From Gracilimonas tropica DSM 19535 (GTDB taxonomy: Bacteria > Bacteroidota > Rhodothermia > Balneolales > Balneolaceae), in contig NZ_AQXG01000002.1 in NCBI RefSeq assembly GCF_000375425.1, forward strand, positions 1 through 64,000: 64,000 nt of DNA. The letters run 5' to 3'. Below are positions 7,757-14,993 of the stretch, in pieces (positions within the stretch are counted from its first letter, which is position 1; each line of letters starts with the position of its first letter). Both the position numbers and the translations under genes were made by a program. The notes beneath the pieces were generated by a model, which was not told the DNA's origin, did not search any database, and saw only the letters and a list, made by a program, of their open reading frames with translations.

Positions 7757-7882
7757 GGCATAACGACCCGGCGTTTAAACGGCGCGGGGATTATGATTTA
7801 TTTGAAGTAGCGAAATTAATTCCTGGCAATCAAGTTTCTATCGAACCCCGTCCGCGTCCGATTTAAAACGCCTTGTTAGGTG
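7757..7882 (-). repeat. attC recombination site 13
   Basis: Common-family site bounded by GGCATAAC and GTTAGGT, 3' of the gene at 7887-8255. It is the last complete attC towards the right end of the array. Confidence 0.87.
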
Positions 7883-7886
7883 TAAC

Positions 7887-8255
7887 TTACCTATGTTTAT
7901 GTTTAAAATTAGTTTGATGATGAAAGTATGTGGGTTGTAAAAAATATCTTAATTCATAAGACAGGTAAATTTTATCAATATCATTCTCACTAATTAAGAT
8001 TGATGATACTCTATCAGAGTAAAAATCCTGATATGGTTCAACAACCATGCATTCATATTCACCAACACTACTCTTTCTTAACCAAGTTAAATGTTCAAAT
8101 GCTTGGGGCCCGACAGCTGGCTTTCCTTCCTTTTTCTCATTAAGCCATTCACATATTGATTGAGCTTGAAAATGGGCATAAACATTAGTAATAAAATTTA
8201 CATATAAAAATGAAGCAAGGACCAATGCAACAATAATCAGAAAAGCTTTCTTCAT
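7887..8255 (-). CDS. Cassette-borne membrane-anchored or secreted small protein
   Basis: A 122-residue protein starting at the ATG at 8253-8255 (MKKAFLIIVALVLASF), preferred over the ATG at 8277-8279 because it gives a normal signal or anchor sequence. It has two Cys in the exported part (ICEW and YECM), which could form a disulfide. No family recognised. This is the first intact cassette from the presumed attI side of the array. Confidence 0.72.
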   Translation of the reverse strand: MKKAFLIIVALVLASFLYVNFITNVYAHFQAQSICEWLNEKKEGKPAVGPQAFEHLTWLRKSSVGEYECMVVEPYQDFYSDRVSSILISENDIDKIYLSYELRYFLQPTYFHHQTNFKHKHR

Positions 8256-8277
8256 ATGGATGTGTATTAACAGGTAC

Positions 8278-8316
8278 ACCTAACATAATATTATCCGAAC
8301 GAGGGTATTGTTAGGG
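8278..8316 (-). repeat. Truncated attC-like or attI-like site at the array end
   Basis: CCTAAC (8278-8283) and GTTAGGGC (8310-8317) flank only 26 bases, including the palindromic core ATAATATTAT. The R'' edge GTTAGGGCGAACGA has a degenerate partner, the complement of 8400-8413 (CTTAGGCGAACGAT), in the position where its cassette would begin. It could be a deleted attC or a remnant of an attI site; I cannot decide between them. Confidence 0.4.
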
Positions 8317-8423
8317 CGAACGAGCGGAAACCGCCTTTACACGCTTTCCTGCCACTTCTTGTTCGTATAATGTGATTTTTGGGATGTTATCCGAACCATC
8401 GTTCGCCTAAGCTGTTCGGATAA
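8291..8423. repeat. Four copies of TTATCCGAAC in inverted pairs
   Basis: TTATCCGAAC occurs at 8291-8300 and 8387-8396; its complement is GTTCGGATAA at 8414-8423 and, with one change, GTTCGTATAA at 8361-8370. The pair 8387-8396/8414-8423 is a perfect 10-base inverted repeat with a 17-base spacer. The layout is like paired recombinase-binding arms or a stable hairpin at the end of the cassette array. Confidence 0.55.
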
Positions 8424-8424
8424 T

Positions 8425-8766
8425 GTCCATCGGAATGTGCAGAATTATTTTGTGAATGAAAAATCAATCGGATAGAAAAACAAAGGCTTACCTTTCAAGG
8501 GGATCGATATCTGGTGCATGCCCGCAGATCGAAGCATCGGTTTTTGAACTTTCAAAAATAGTTAACATTGGCTCTTTTCATCTCCCCGACTTTTCACATT
8601 CAGGTATCACTCCTCTTTAAAATGAGCAGAATAATGAAGCTTCAACGCAGTTCGTACCCTCCGAATCTCTTGGTCGGTTATTTACCGAAAAAATGATGGG
8701 ATGATACAGCCACAGCCAGCCTGAATACGGCTTCCTTAACTGATAGACGGTATCATGCTCCGGATG
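8425..8766. other. Non-coding gap between the cassette array and the MMPL exporter
   Basis: About 340 bases without a frame over 60 codons. No integrase gene, tRNA or promoter motif is recognised. The array therefore has no intI next to its presumed attI side inside this window. Confidence 0.5.
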
Positions 8767-11262
8767 TTAAAACCGGATCCAGTCTTTGTCTTCCAGCCAC
8801 TGTATAAGGGCCGGCAAAAAGGTGATCGACGTCAATAAGGTCATGCCAATACCTAATACGGCCATGATCCCAATGGATTGCAAACCCGGGTGATTGGTAA
8901 ACAGCAATCCGGCAAAACCGAGCATGGTAGTCAGCGAGCCCATGGTGATGTGCTGCCCGGTACTTGAAAGTACCTGCCACATACTTCGCTTGCCTTCTTC
9001 GCGGTAGCGGTGCGCCAGGTGAACCCCGCTGTCTTCCCCTATTCCTAAAATGGCCGGAAGTACCACCAGGTTGTAAAAGTTGAACTGCAGCCCGAAGATC
9101 ATCATGATCCCGAACAACCAAAGAAGTCCTACCAAAAGCGGTAGCAAGGCGATCAGCGACCACCGGAAGGACCGGAAAGAAAACAGCATGAAAAAATAAA
9201 TGAATATGAAGGTCGCGGCCACCATATACGGACTTTCGGTGCGCATCAGGTCCAGCATAGAGGCGGCTACGATCGATGTACTTGCAGCATAGAATTTTTC
9301 GCCACTTTCCAGTTCCACAACATGGACATCATCTTTAAAAGCAATGGATTTACGGCCGTCCGAAAGTCCTACCGACGGATAGACGATCACAAACCGCCCC
9401 ACTTCCCCGTCTTTGGTCACAAACCTTGATTTCAGGTAATCAGGGATCTCCGACAGTTTCAGCGGCTCAGTAGTCTGTGAGGCTTTTCGCAGCTTATCCA
9501 GGTCATCACTTTCCTGATCTACAAGAAATGGGTCCTGAAGCAATTCCCGGATCTCAGCGATCCTGTCAAGTTTGGCCTGCTCTTCCTGCTCGGTATTCGG
9601 AAATCGCTCCTGCAGCGTCTCCACACTTTGTATGGTTGGCGATACGGTATCGGTTCGGGCACGTTCTTTCAGGATGTTGGCAATTTGCTCCACCTGTTCA
9701 TTGGTCTCAGCAATGATGTACGCGGGATTCCTTTTGTTGCCGTCCTCCACCTGTCCGGCAAACGACTGAAATTCTTCATACTCCGGAAATTTGGGTTCCA
9801 GCTCACTGAAGTTATACTGAAAGCTCAGGTTTCCGCTGAAAGCCACCACAATGACCGAGGCAACCAGTCCTACGGTGATAATGGTTCGGGCAAAGGGATA
9901 GCGGTGATAGCCGGTGTATTCCTCAACCTCATTCTCGCTGATCAGGATCCAGTTAAGGCGTTCATCGAAAATAACCAGCAAAGCTGGCAGTAAGTACAGC
10001 ATCCCAAAAAGTGCCAGCAGGATACCGGTTCCGGCTATAAAGCCGAATTCCGAGAATCCGCGGAAATCAGCAAACATCAGGATATATAGGGCAGCTGCCG
10101 TAGTAAAAGCAGAAACCACGATGGCCTCTCCTGTTTTTTCATTAGTCTTCAGGATGGCATCATACACACTCAAACCGGCAGAGCGTAATTCAATGTACCG
10201 CGCATAAAAGTGAATACCATAGTCGATACCGAGACCAAAAAGGATCACAAAGAGCACAGAGGTCATGGTGTTGAGGATCCCCAGGTAAAAATAAGTCAGA
10301 CCGAAAGTCCAGGTTAAACTGGCCAGCAGCGGTATCCCGATGATGAGAACGGGAACGGGCATCCGGATGATATGTGACCAAATGGAATACCTGCCCCGGC
10401 CGCTGGTGCCATGCCGGTAGTGCAGATATTTTTTAAAGAAGAAGTACAGCATCACCAATAAGATCACACCGCTGATCCCGGTGGCAAAGCTCCCCATGAC
10501 ATCGTTCATAATGGAGGTAAATTCCTCAAGATGCCGCTGCAACCGGCCGCCAAAACGAACTTCCATCTCCGGGTGGTAACTTGTTGGATTCATGGAAGCC
10601 AGCATTTCATCATAGGCTGCAAACATATCCTCCAGGTATTTGATATCGCTTTTGGAACCGGTAGGAAAGAACTTAACGACCATGATGGTGCTGTCCTCGT
10701 TTACAGGATACTCACTGGGAACCAGCATATTGTAGCTTTCCTCAAAATCCTCAGCTGAAGCTTCCTCTTCTTCCTCCTCTTCGCCAAGATCGAAATAAAA
10801 GGGGTTTGCCTCTTCCTTGGCTTGCTGGATCTCATCCTGCAGCCACTTCTTCACTTCATCCAGCTCGTTGTTGCTGGCAAGGTACAGGGCGTTGTTTTGA
10901 ACGATCTCTGTTTCTTTTCGAAATTCAGCTCTTTTAAAGAATGTATCCTCAAAACGGGGATAATAAAGGTCTAAGGATCTCTCGATCAGATCTTCAGCAA
11001 ACTTTTTATTTGCTTCAAAGCTTGGGGAACTGATCACCACCTCCATTTCGGTCTCGCCGCCAACGGTTTCGCTTAGTTTTTCAAGTGCTACCACATTGGG
11101 ATTATCTTTCGGCAACAAACTTGCAATGTCGGTATCCACTTTAAGCTGAAGTGCATAATAGGCTCCAAAAACTGCCACCAAAAGACCAATGCTGACAACC
11201 CAATACGGATGAGAATAATTGAATTTTAGGATGGGCTTAAAAAACTCAAGGACGTTTTTCAT
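8767..11262 (-). CDS. MMPL/RND-superfamily exporter (HAE3-like)
   Basis: An 831-residue transporter with the duplicated RND layout: a membrane helix at residues 22-40, an extracytoplasmic loop of about 200 residues, a block of helices, a second loop and a last block of helices. The proton-relay region of the first half reads LGIDYGIHFYARY and the second half ILGIGEDSGVHLAHRY, the usual acidic positions of this family. An acidic stretch (EEEEEEE) occurs in the first loop. At about 800 residues it is the size of MMPL or hopanoid/lipid exporters, not of AcrB. No adaptor or outer-membrane partner is adjacent, so a lipid substrate is plausible but not shown. Confidence 0.88.
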   Translation of the reverse strand: MKNVLEFFKPILKFNYSHPYWVVSIGLLVAVFGAYYALQLKVDTDIASLLPKDNPNVVALEKLSETVGGETEMEVVISSPSFEANKKFAEDLIERSLDLYYPRFEDTFFKRAEFRKETEIVQNNALYLASNNELDEVKKWLQDEIQQAKEEANPFYFDLGEEEEEEEASAEDFEESYNMLVPSEYPVNEDSTIMVVKFFPTGSKSDIKYLEDMFAAYDEMLASMNPTSYHPEMEVRFGGRLQRHLEEFTSIMNDVMGSFATGISGVILLVMLYFFFKKYLHYRHGTSGRGRYSIWSHIIRMPVPVLIIGIPLLASLTWTFGLTYFYLGILNTMTSVLFVILFGLGIDYGIHFYARYIELRSAGLSVYDAILKTNEKTGEAIVVSAFTTAAALYILMFADFRGFSEFGFIAGTGILLALFGMLYLLPALLVIFDERLNWILISENEVEEYTGYHRYPFARTIITVGLVASVIVVAFSGNLSFQYNFSELEPKFPEYEEFQSFAGQVEDGNKRNPAYIIAETNEQVEQIANILKERARTDTVSPTIQSVETLQERFPNTEQEEQAKLDRIAEIRELLQDPFLVDQESDDLDKLRKASQTTEPLKLSEIPDYLKSRFVTKDGEVGRFVIVYPSVGLSDGRKSIAFKDDVHVVELESGEKFYAASTSIVAASMLDLMRTESPYMVAATFIFIYFFMLFSFRSFRWSLIALLPLLVGLLWLFGIMMIFGLQFNFYNLVVLPAILGIGEDSGVHLAHRYREEGKRSMWQVLSSTGQHITMGSLTTMLGFAGLLFTNHPGLQSIGIMAVLGIGMTLLTSITFLPALIQWLEDKDWIRF

Positions 11263-11641
11263 TAAAAAGCTGCTTAAAAACTATTTTTACTGTAGATGTT
11301 CAGATTGTAAAAGCGAAAATGGGCGCTGATAATTCCTCCTGTGAAGTGCAGAATAACCCTCATAGTCTGTTCAAAAGTGGTTAAGTTTATTGTGTATTAA
11401 ACAAATCAAATATTTTACACTAACTCACGGAATTTGGGAATTAAAGACCATAAAAATACGCTATTTTGTATTAAATATTACATCGAAAGTCTCTATTAAA
11501 TGCTTCTGTAAATTCATACCATTAACTTTTTGAAATTTAACGTTCATAGAGCAACAATTATCATTCAATCGTGTTATGTGAGGTGAAATCCATAACCACG
11601 ATATTCAATTTTATTTAAGCCCAATCCGGTCTCTGTCCCAA
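11263..11641. other. AT-rich divergent intergenic region
   Basis: 379 bases between the divergent exporter and lipocalin-like genes. It should hold both promoters, but I find no exact TTTG/TAnnTTTG pair, hairpin or repeat to mark as a site. Confidence 0.4.
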
Positions 11642-12694
11642 ATGCATAAAACCCCTCTTCTCCTTTTTATTGTCTTATTATTTGTACCCCTTTCCGGCTT
11701 AGGACAGCACCTTACTTTTCCTTCCGGCATGTATCGCGACCTTCAGCCGGCCGATTTTAAAGAAAAGAACCTGTCCTCCAAATACTTTAATGAGTTATGG
11801 ACCTATCATGTGGATCTTGACAACGGAATGCAGGTGATCATCAATTTCTCCATCAACGATTTTGGATCTTCTTTCAAGGGAAGGGTCACCGGGGGCAAGC
11901 TGATGGTGAACATGGAAGATGGATCCAGTTATGTGGTCAACAAAGAATATCACCTTGAAACCTTTACCAATGAGCCGGACAGTAATTTCCTTGAACTGCA
12001 TCCGGAACGTACACTTTGGGCCAAAGGTAAATTTGAGGACAGTCATCGTGTGCGCTATCGCACCCAAAAAGACGGAATCTTGTATGATGTTGACCTTACC
12101 TATTACGACATCGTTCCGGGTAAAGTGCTGGGTGACGGAAAATATTCCTTTGGGTCCAATGAGATCGGCTTATACCTGTTGATTCCCCATGCCAAAGTAA
12201 AAGGTTTTGTGGCCCTGAATGGAGATACCACTGAAGTATCAGGTACCGGTTATATGGATCACATTTATCAGAATAATCTAAGTAATGAAATTATTGAGCG
12301 AAGTTACCGGGTTAAATCAGGAGATGAGAACAAAGGCTTCTATTTTCATTTTCTCACTCTGAAAAAATCTAACCTGCAAACCCCGATTGGGTATGGGGTC
12401 CGGTTCCACAACGGACATGTTTACCTGCTTACCCCTTCCGAGATCGAGCAGATCGCTCATGGCTCCTCTCCACGGGAACTGGATACGAGGATCAGGGTGA
12501 AGCCATTTCAAATGGAACAACTGAATATAACAGTGACGGAACACCTGAATACCTATTCCCTGCTGAATGAACTTGGGGGAATCAAGCGGTTTTTGGCAAA
12601 ACAGGTAGTTGGAGGAGAACTGTTGGAAATGAATGGCAGAGTTTCCATCAATGACTCAGCTTCGGGATATTTCTATTACCTCGCTCCAAAATAA
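11642..12694 (+). CDS. Secreted AttH/CrtC-like lipocalin-fold protein
   Basis: A 350-residue protein with a signal peptide (residues 1-21, cleavage before QHLTF). The long beta-rich mature chain with the motif VSGTGYMDHIYQ near residue 200 is typical of the AttH/CrtC (Svf1-like) family, which has two lipocalin-like barrels; CrtC members hydrate carotenoids, while many others have no known substrate. No carotenoid genes are nearby, so I do not infer carotenoid hydratase activity. It stands alone on the plus strand and converges on the inositol genes. A role with a lipid or isoprenoid in the envelope is only suggested by the family. Confidence 0.72.
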   Translation: MHKTPLLLFIVLLFVPLSGLGQHLTFPSGMYRDLQPADFKEKNLSSKYFNELWTYHVDLDNGMQVIINFSINDFGSSFKGRVTGGKLMVNMEDGSSYVVNKEYHLETFTNEPDSNFLELHPERTLWAKGKFEDSHRVRYRTQKDGILYDVDLTYYDIVPGKVLGDGKYSFGSNEIGLYLLIPHAKVKGFVALNGDTTEVSGTGYMDHIYQNNLSNEIIERSYRVKSGDENKGFYFHFLTLKKSNLQTPIGYGVRFHNGHVYLLTPSEIEQIAHGSSPRELDTRIRVKPFQMEQLNITVTEHLNTYSLLNELGGIKRFLAKQVVGGELLEMNGRVSINDSASGYFYYLAPK

Positions 12695-12729
12695 CCTAAA
12701 AGATCCCGGAGATTTACAACAGAATTTAT

Positions 12730-13467
12730 TTATTCCTGCTGAAGCATTTTTTCAGCGTGCTGGAGCATTTCCGGAGTGTCCACATCCTGCCAAAAAGCCT
12801 CCCCGATATCTAAAGTATGCATATTTCCGCGATCAGCTAAAGCCTGAATGCCATCAGAGAGTGATGCATCCCCCTTCCTGTCATATACTTTTCTGATCTC
12901 ATTCATAAGCGTATGGGTGCAAACAAAAACACCGGTATCGATACAATTATAGTTTGTGATGGTTTTACCGATGGATTTGATCTTGCCGGCTTCGGAGTAC
13001 ACCTTGGTGGCATCGTCCATGTCAAAGATCTCATCCACTTTGTAATCCACCAACAGGGTGGCTCCTTCTTTCGGAGGTATGTGGTCTTTGGCAAGCCTCA
13101 TCATTTTGTCTGAAAGTATGTGATCAGCCATGGTCAGGATAAAATCACCTTCTACATGCGACTCAGCTGTAAGTACCGAAATGCCGTTACTTAATTTATA
13201 CTGCTCATTATGGGCAAAAACAATGGGAGTCTGCCCTTCGTAAGAACCAAGGATGTCTTTTTTGATCTCCTCGAATCCAAAGCCCAGCACAATAACGACT
13301 TTTGAACATCCGGCGGTCTCCAGACTTTGGATGGTCCGGTAGATCAGTGGAATTCCGTTAACGCTTGTCAGGGGTTTCAGACGGGTATCGTCGTCAACAC
13401 CTGCGAGGCGGGAGCCAAAACCTGCAGCCAGGATGACTCCCGTTCGTTTTCCTGTTTTTTTTGTCAT
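12730..13467 (-). CDS. Inositol-1-phosphate cytidylyltransferase-like nucleotidyltransferase
   Basis: A 245-residue NTP-transferase domain. The nucleotide-binding signature GVILAAGFGSRL (residues 10-21) is followed by LKPL (30-33), NEQY...NGIS (87-97) and the acidic metal-binding LTMADH (111-116). The pattern fits sugar-1-phosphate and inositol-1-phosphate cytidylyltransferases. The decisive context is the inositol-1-phosphate synthase 8 bases upstream in the same operon, which would supply its substrate; the product would be CDP-inositol. In thermophiles this domain is often fused to a CDP-alcohol phosphotransferase that makes di-myo-inositol phosphate; that domain is absent here. The alternative is another sugar nucleotidyltransferase. 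Confidence 0.75.
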   Translation of the reverse strand: MTKKTGKRTGVILAAGFGSRLAGVDDDTRLKPLTSVNGIPLIYRTIQSLETAGCSKVVIVLGFGFEEIKKDILGSYEGQTPIVFAHNEQYKLSNGISVLTAESHVEGDFILTMADHILSDKMMRLAKDHIPPKEGATLLVDYKVDEIFDMDDATKVYSEAGKIKSIGKTITNYNCIDTGVFVCTHTLMNEIRKVYDRKGDASLSDGIQALADRGNMHTLDIGEAFWQDVDTPEMLQHAEKMLQQE

Positions 13468-13475
13468 AAACCGGA

Positions 13476-14804
13476 TTACTTGTACGAGTCGTAGTTTTCA
13501 GACAGGTGTGTTACCGGTTGCTCTCCGCCCATTACACGCAATGTATTCTTCAGGCGGAAGTGCTGAATAAAGATGTCATGCTCCTGCACGTGGCCATCTT
13601 CAACCTGAGGGCTTTTGAAGTAAAAGCTCAGCCATTCCTGTATACCGGCTTTGCCTTTACGTTGAGCCAGGTCAAGGAACAAGGCAAGGTCTAATACAAT
13701 GGGTGCAGCAAGAATAGAGTCACGGCATAAGAAATCTACCTTGATCTGCATAGGATATCCCATCCAGCCAAAGATATCGATGTTATCCCAGCCTTCTTTT
13801 TCATCTCCACGGGGCGGATAATAGTTGATCCGTACTTTATGATAGAGGTCTTTATATAAGTCTTTGTAAGTATCCGGCTGTAAAATGGTATCAAGCACTC
13901 CGGATTTAGTGACTTCTTTGGATTTGAAACTTTCCGGATCGTCCAGAACTTCACCGTCACGATTTCCTAAGATGTTGGTTGAGAACCATCCCTGAATACC
14001 CAGCATTCGGGTTTTAAAACCCGGAGCAAGGATCGTTTTCATGAGGGTTTGCCCGGTCTTGAAATCCTTCCCGGCAATAGGTACCCCTTTCTGTTCTGCA
14101 AGCTCTGTAAGAGCCGGATTGTCAGCTGAAAGGTTTGGAGCACCATTAGCATAAGGCACACCTTCCATGATAGCAGCATAGGCATACAGCTGGGAGGGTG
14201 AAATAGCTTCATCATTCTCTTCCAGGCCTTTCTCAAATGCTTCTATAGACATGTGACAAGCCGAAGGTGACTGATAAACTTCTGTGGAACCACACCAAAC
14301 CATTACGGCCCGGGATGCTCCGGTTTCTTTCATTTTATTGCGGATATCTTCCCGCAACTGATCAGCAAGATCTTTCTTGGTCTCGAATTTTTTAACATTC
14401 GGGCCATCCAGTTTTTTTACATACTTCTGCTCAAAAGCTGCCGACATAGGTTCAATTTCTTTCAAAAAGTCAGCAATAGGATCAATATCCTGTGGCTTCA
14501 GTACCTGTGCATGTACGCAAGCATCATACACATTATCAGGTTTCACATCCCATCCGCCAAAAGTGAGATCTTCTAAACTTGCCAGTGGCAGAAAGTCTTT
14601 GATCAGCGGATTTCTGTTTTCTGAGCGTGCTCCAAGTCGGATCGTTTGCATTTGGGTCAAAGAGCCGATCGGCTTGGTATACCCTTTACGGATAGACTCA
14701 ACGCCGGCAATAAAGGTGGTAGCAACAGCTCCCATCCCCGGTGTTAAAACTAAAAGTTTACCGTCGGGAGCATCATTTTTTGTAGTTTGTGACATTCTAA
14801 GCAT
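13476..14804 (-). CDS. ino1: myo-Inositol-1-phosphate synthase
   Basis: A 442-residue member of the inositol-1-phosphate synthase family, which converts glucose 6-phosphate to inositol 1-phosphate with NAD. Visible features are the dinucleotide-binding loop near residues 19-30 (TPGMGAVATTF), the conserved active-site stretch VPIAGKDFKTGQT (around residue 245) with its catalytic Lys, and the C-terminal SFYFKSPQ. The length fits the family. It heads a two-gene operon with the nucleotidyltransferase downstream. A -7 box TATCTTTG lies 24 bases upstream on the same strand. The ATG three codons downstream is an equally possible start. Confidence 0.88.
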   Translation of the reverse strand: MLRMSQTTKNDAPDGKLLVLTPGMGAVATTFIAGVESIRKGYTKPIGSLTQMQTIRLGARSENRNPLIKDFLPLASLEDLTFGGWDVKPDNVYDACVHAQVLKPQDIDPIADFLKEIEPMSAAFEQKYVKKLDGPNVKKFETKKDLADQLREDIRNKMKETGASRAVMVWCGSTEVYQSPSACHMSIEAFEKGLEENDEAISPSQLYAYAAIMEGVPYANGAPNLSADNPALTELAEQKGVPIAGKDFKTGQTLMKTILAPGFKTRMLGIQGWFSTNILGNRDGEVLDDPESFKSKEVTKSGVLDTILQPDTYKDLYKDLYHKVRINYYPPRGDEKEGWDNIDIFGWMGYPMQIKVDFLCRDSILAAPIVLDLALFLDLAQRKGKAGIQEWLSFYFKSPQVEDGHVQEHDIFIQHFRLKNTLRVMGGEQPVTHLSENYDSYK

Positions 14805-14827
14805 TTTTATGAAGTAATTAGCGTGGG

Positions 14828-14835
14828 CAAAGATA
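14828..14835 (-). promoter_or_regulatory. Probable -7 box for the inositol operon
   Basis: TATCTTTG on the minus strand matches the Bacteroidota-type TAnnTTTG -7 element and lies 24 bases before the ino1 ATG. No clear TTTG -33 element is seen. Confidence 0.5.
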
Positions 14836-14933
14836 AAGAACTTGTCTTTGTGATGTTAGCATTTAATTGATGATTATTTCACCTTATGATAACGTGTTGA
14901 GAACCGGGGTTTCAATTCTGTGTGAGTTCCCCC

Positions 14934-14941
14934 TATATTTG
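14934..14941 (+). promoter_or_regulatory. Probable -7 box for the first flippase gene
   Basis: TATATTTG matches TAnnTTTG, with a weak -33 candidate (TTTC near 14910). It lies 52 bases upstream of the ATG at 14994. Its position inside the longer open frame argues for the later start of that gene. Confidence 0.5.
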
Positions 14942-14993
14942 CACCGCCGTTTTTTCACACACCCAAGTCAAAAACCGATGGATTTTTTGTTTT

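Noticed and set aside
8278..8300. dif (XerC/XerD) site, since TTATGTTAGGT resembles one arm
   Set aside because: The spacing between the arms is 2 bases in place of 6-8, and the second arm does not fit.
8361..8396. loxP-like site (TTCGTATAATGT)
   Set aside because: Only one arm matches, the other is TTATCCGAA at a different spacing, and no Cre-like gene is nearby.
1..8424. CRISPR array, because of regular repeats of 91-129 bp
   Set aside because: The repeats are imperfect palindromes with genes between them, spacers are 200-650 bases long, and no cas genes are present.
8753..9163. 136-codon minus-strand frame overlapping the exporter C-terminus
   Set aside because: It is in another frame of a well-supported RND gene and has no recognisable pattern.
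12730..13467. Bifunctional di-myo-inositol-phosphate synthase
   Set aside because: The protein is 245 residues long, and the C-terminal membrane phosphotransferase domain is absent.
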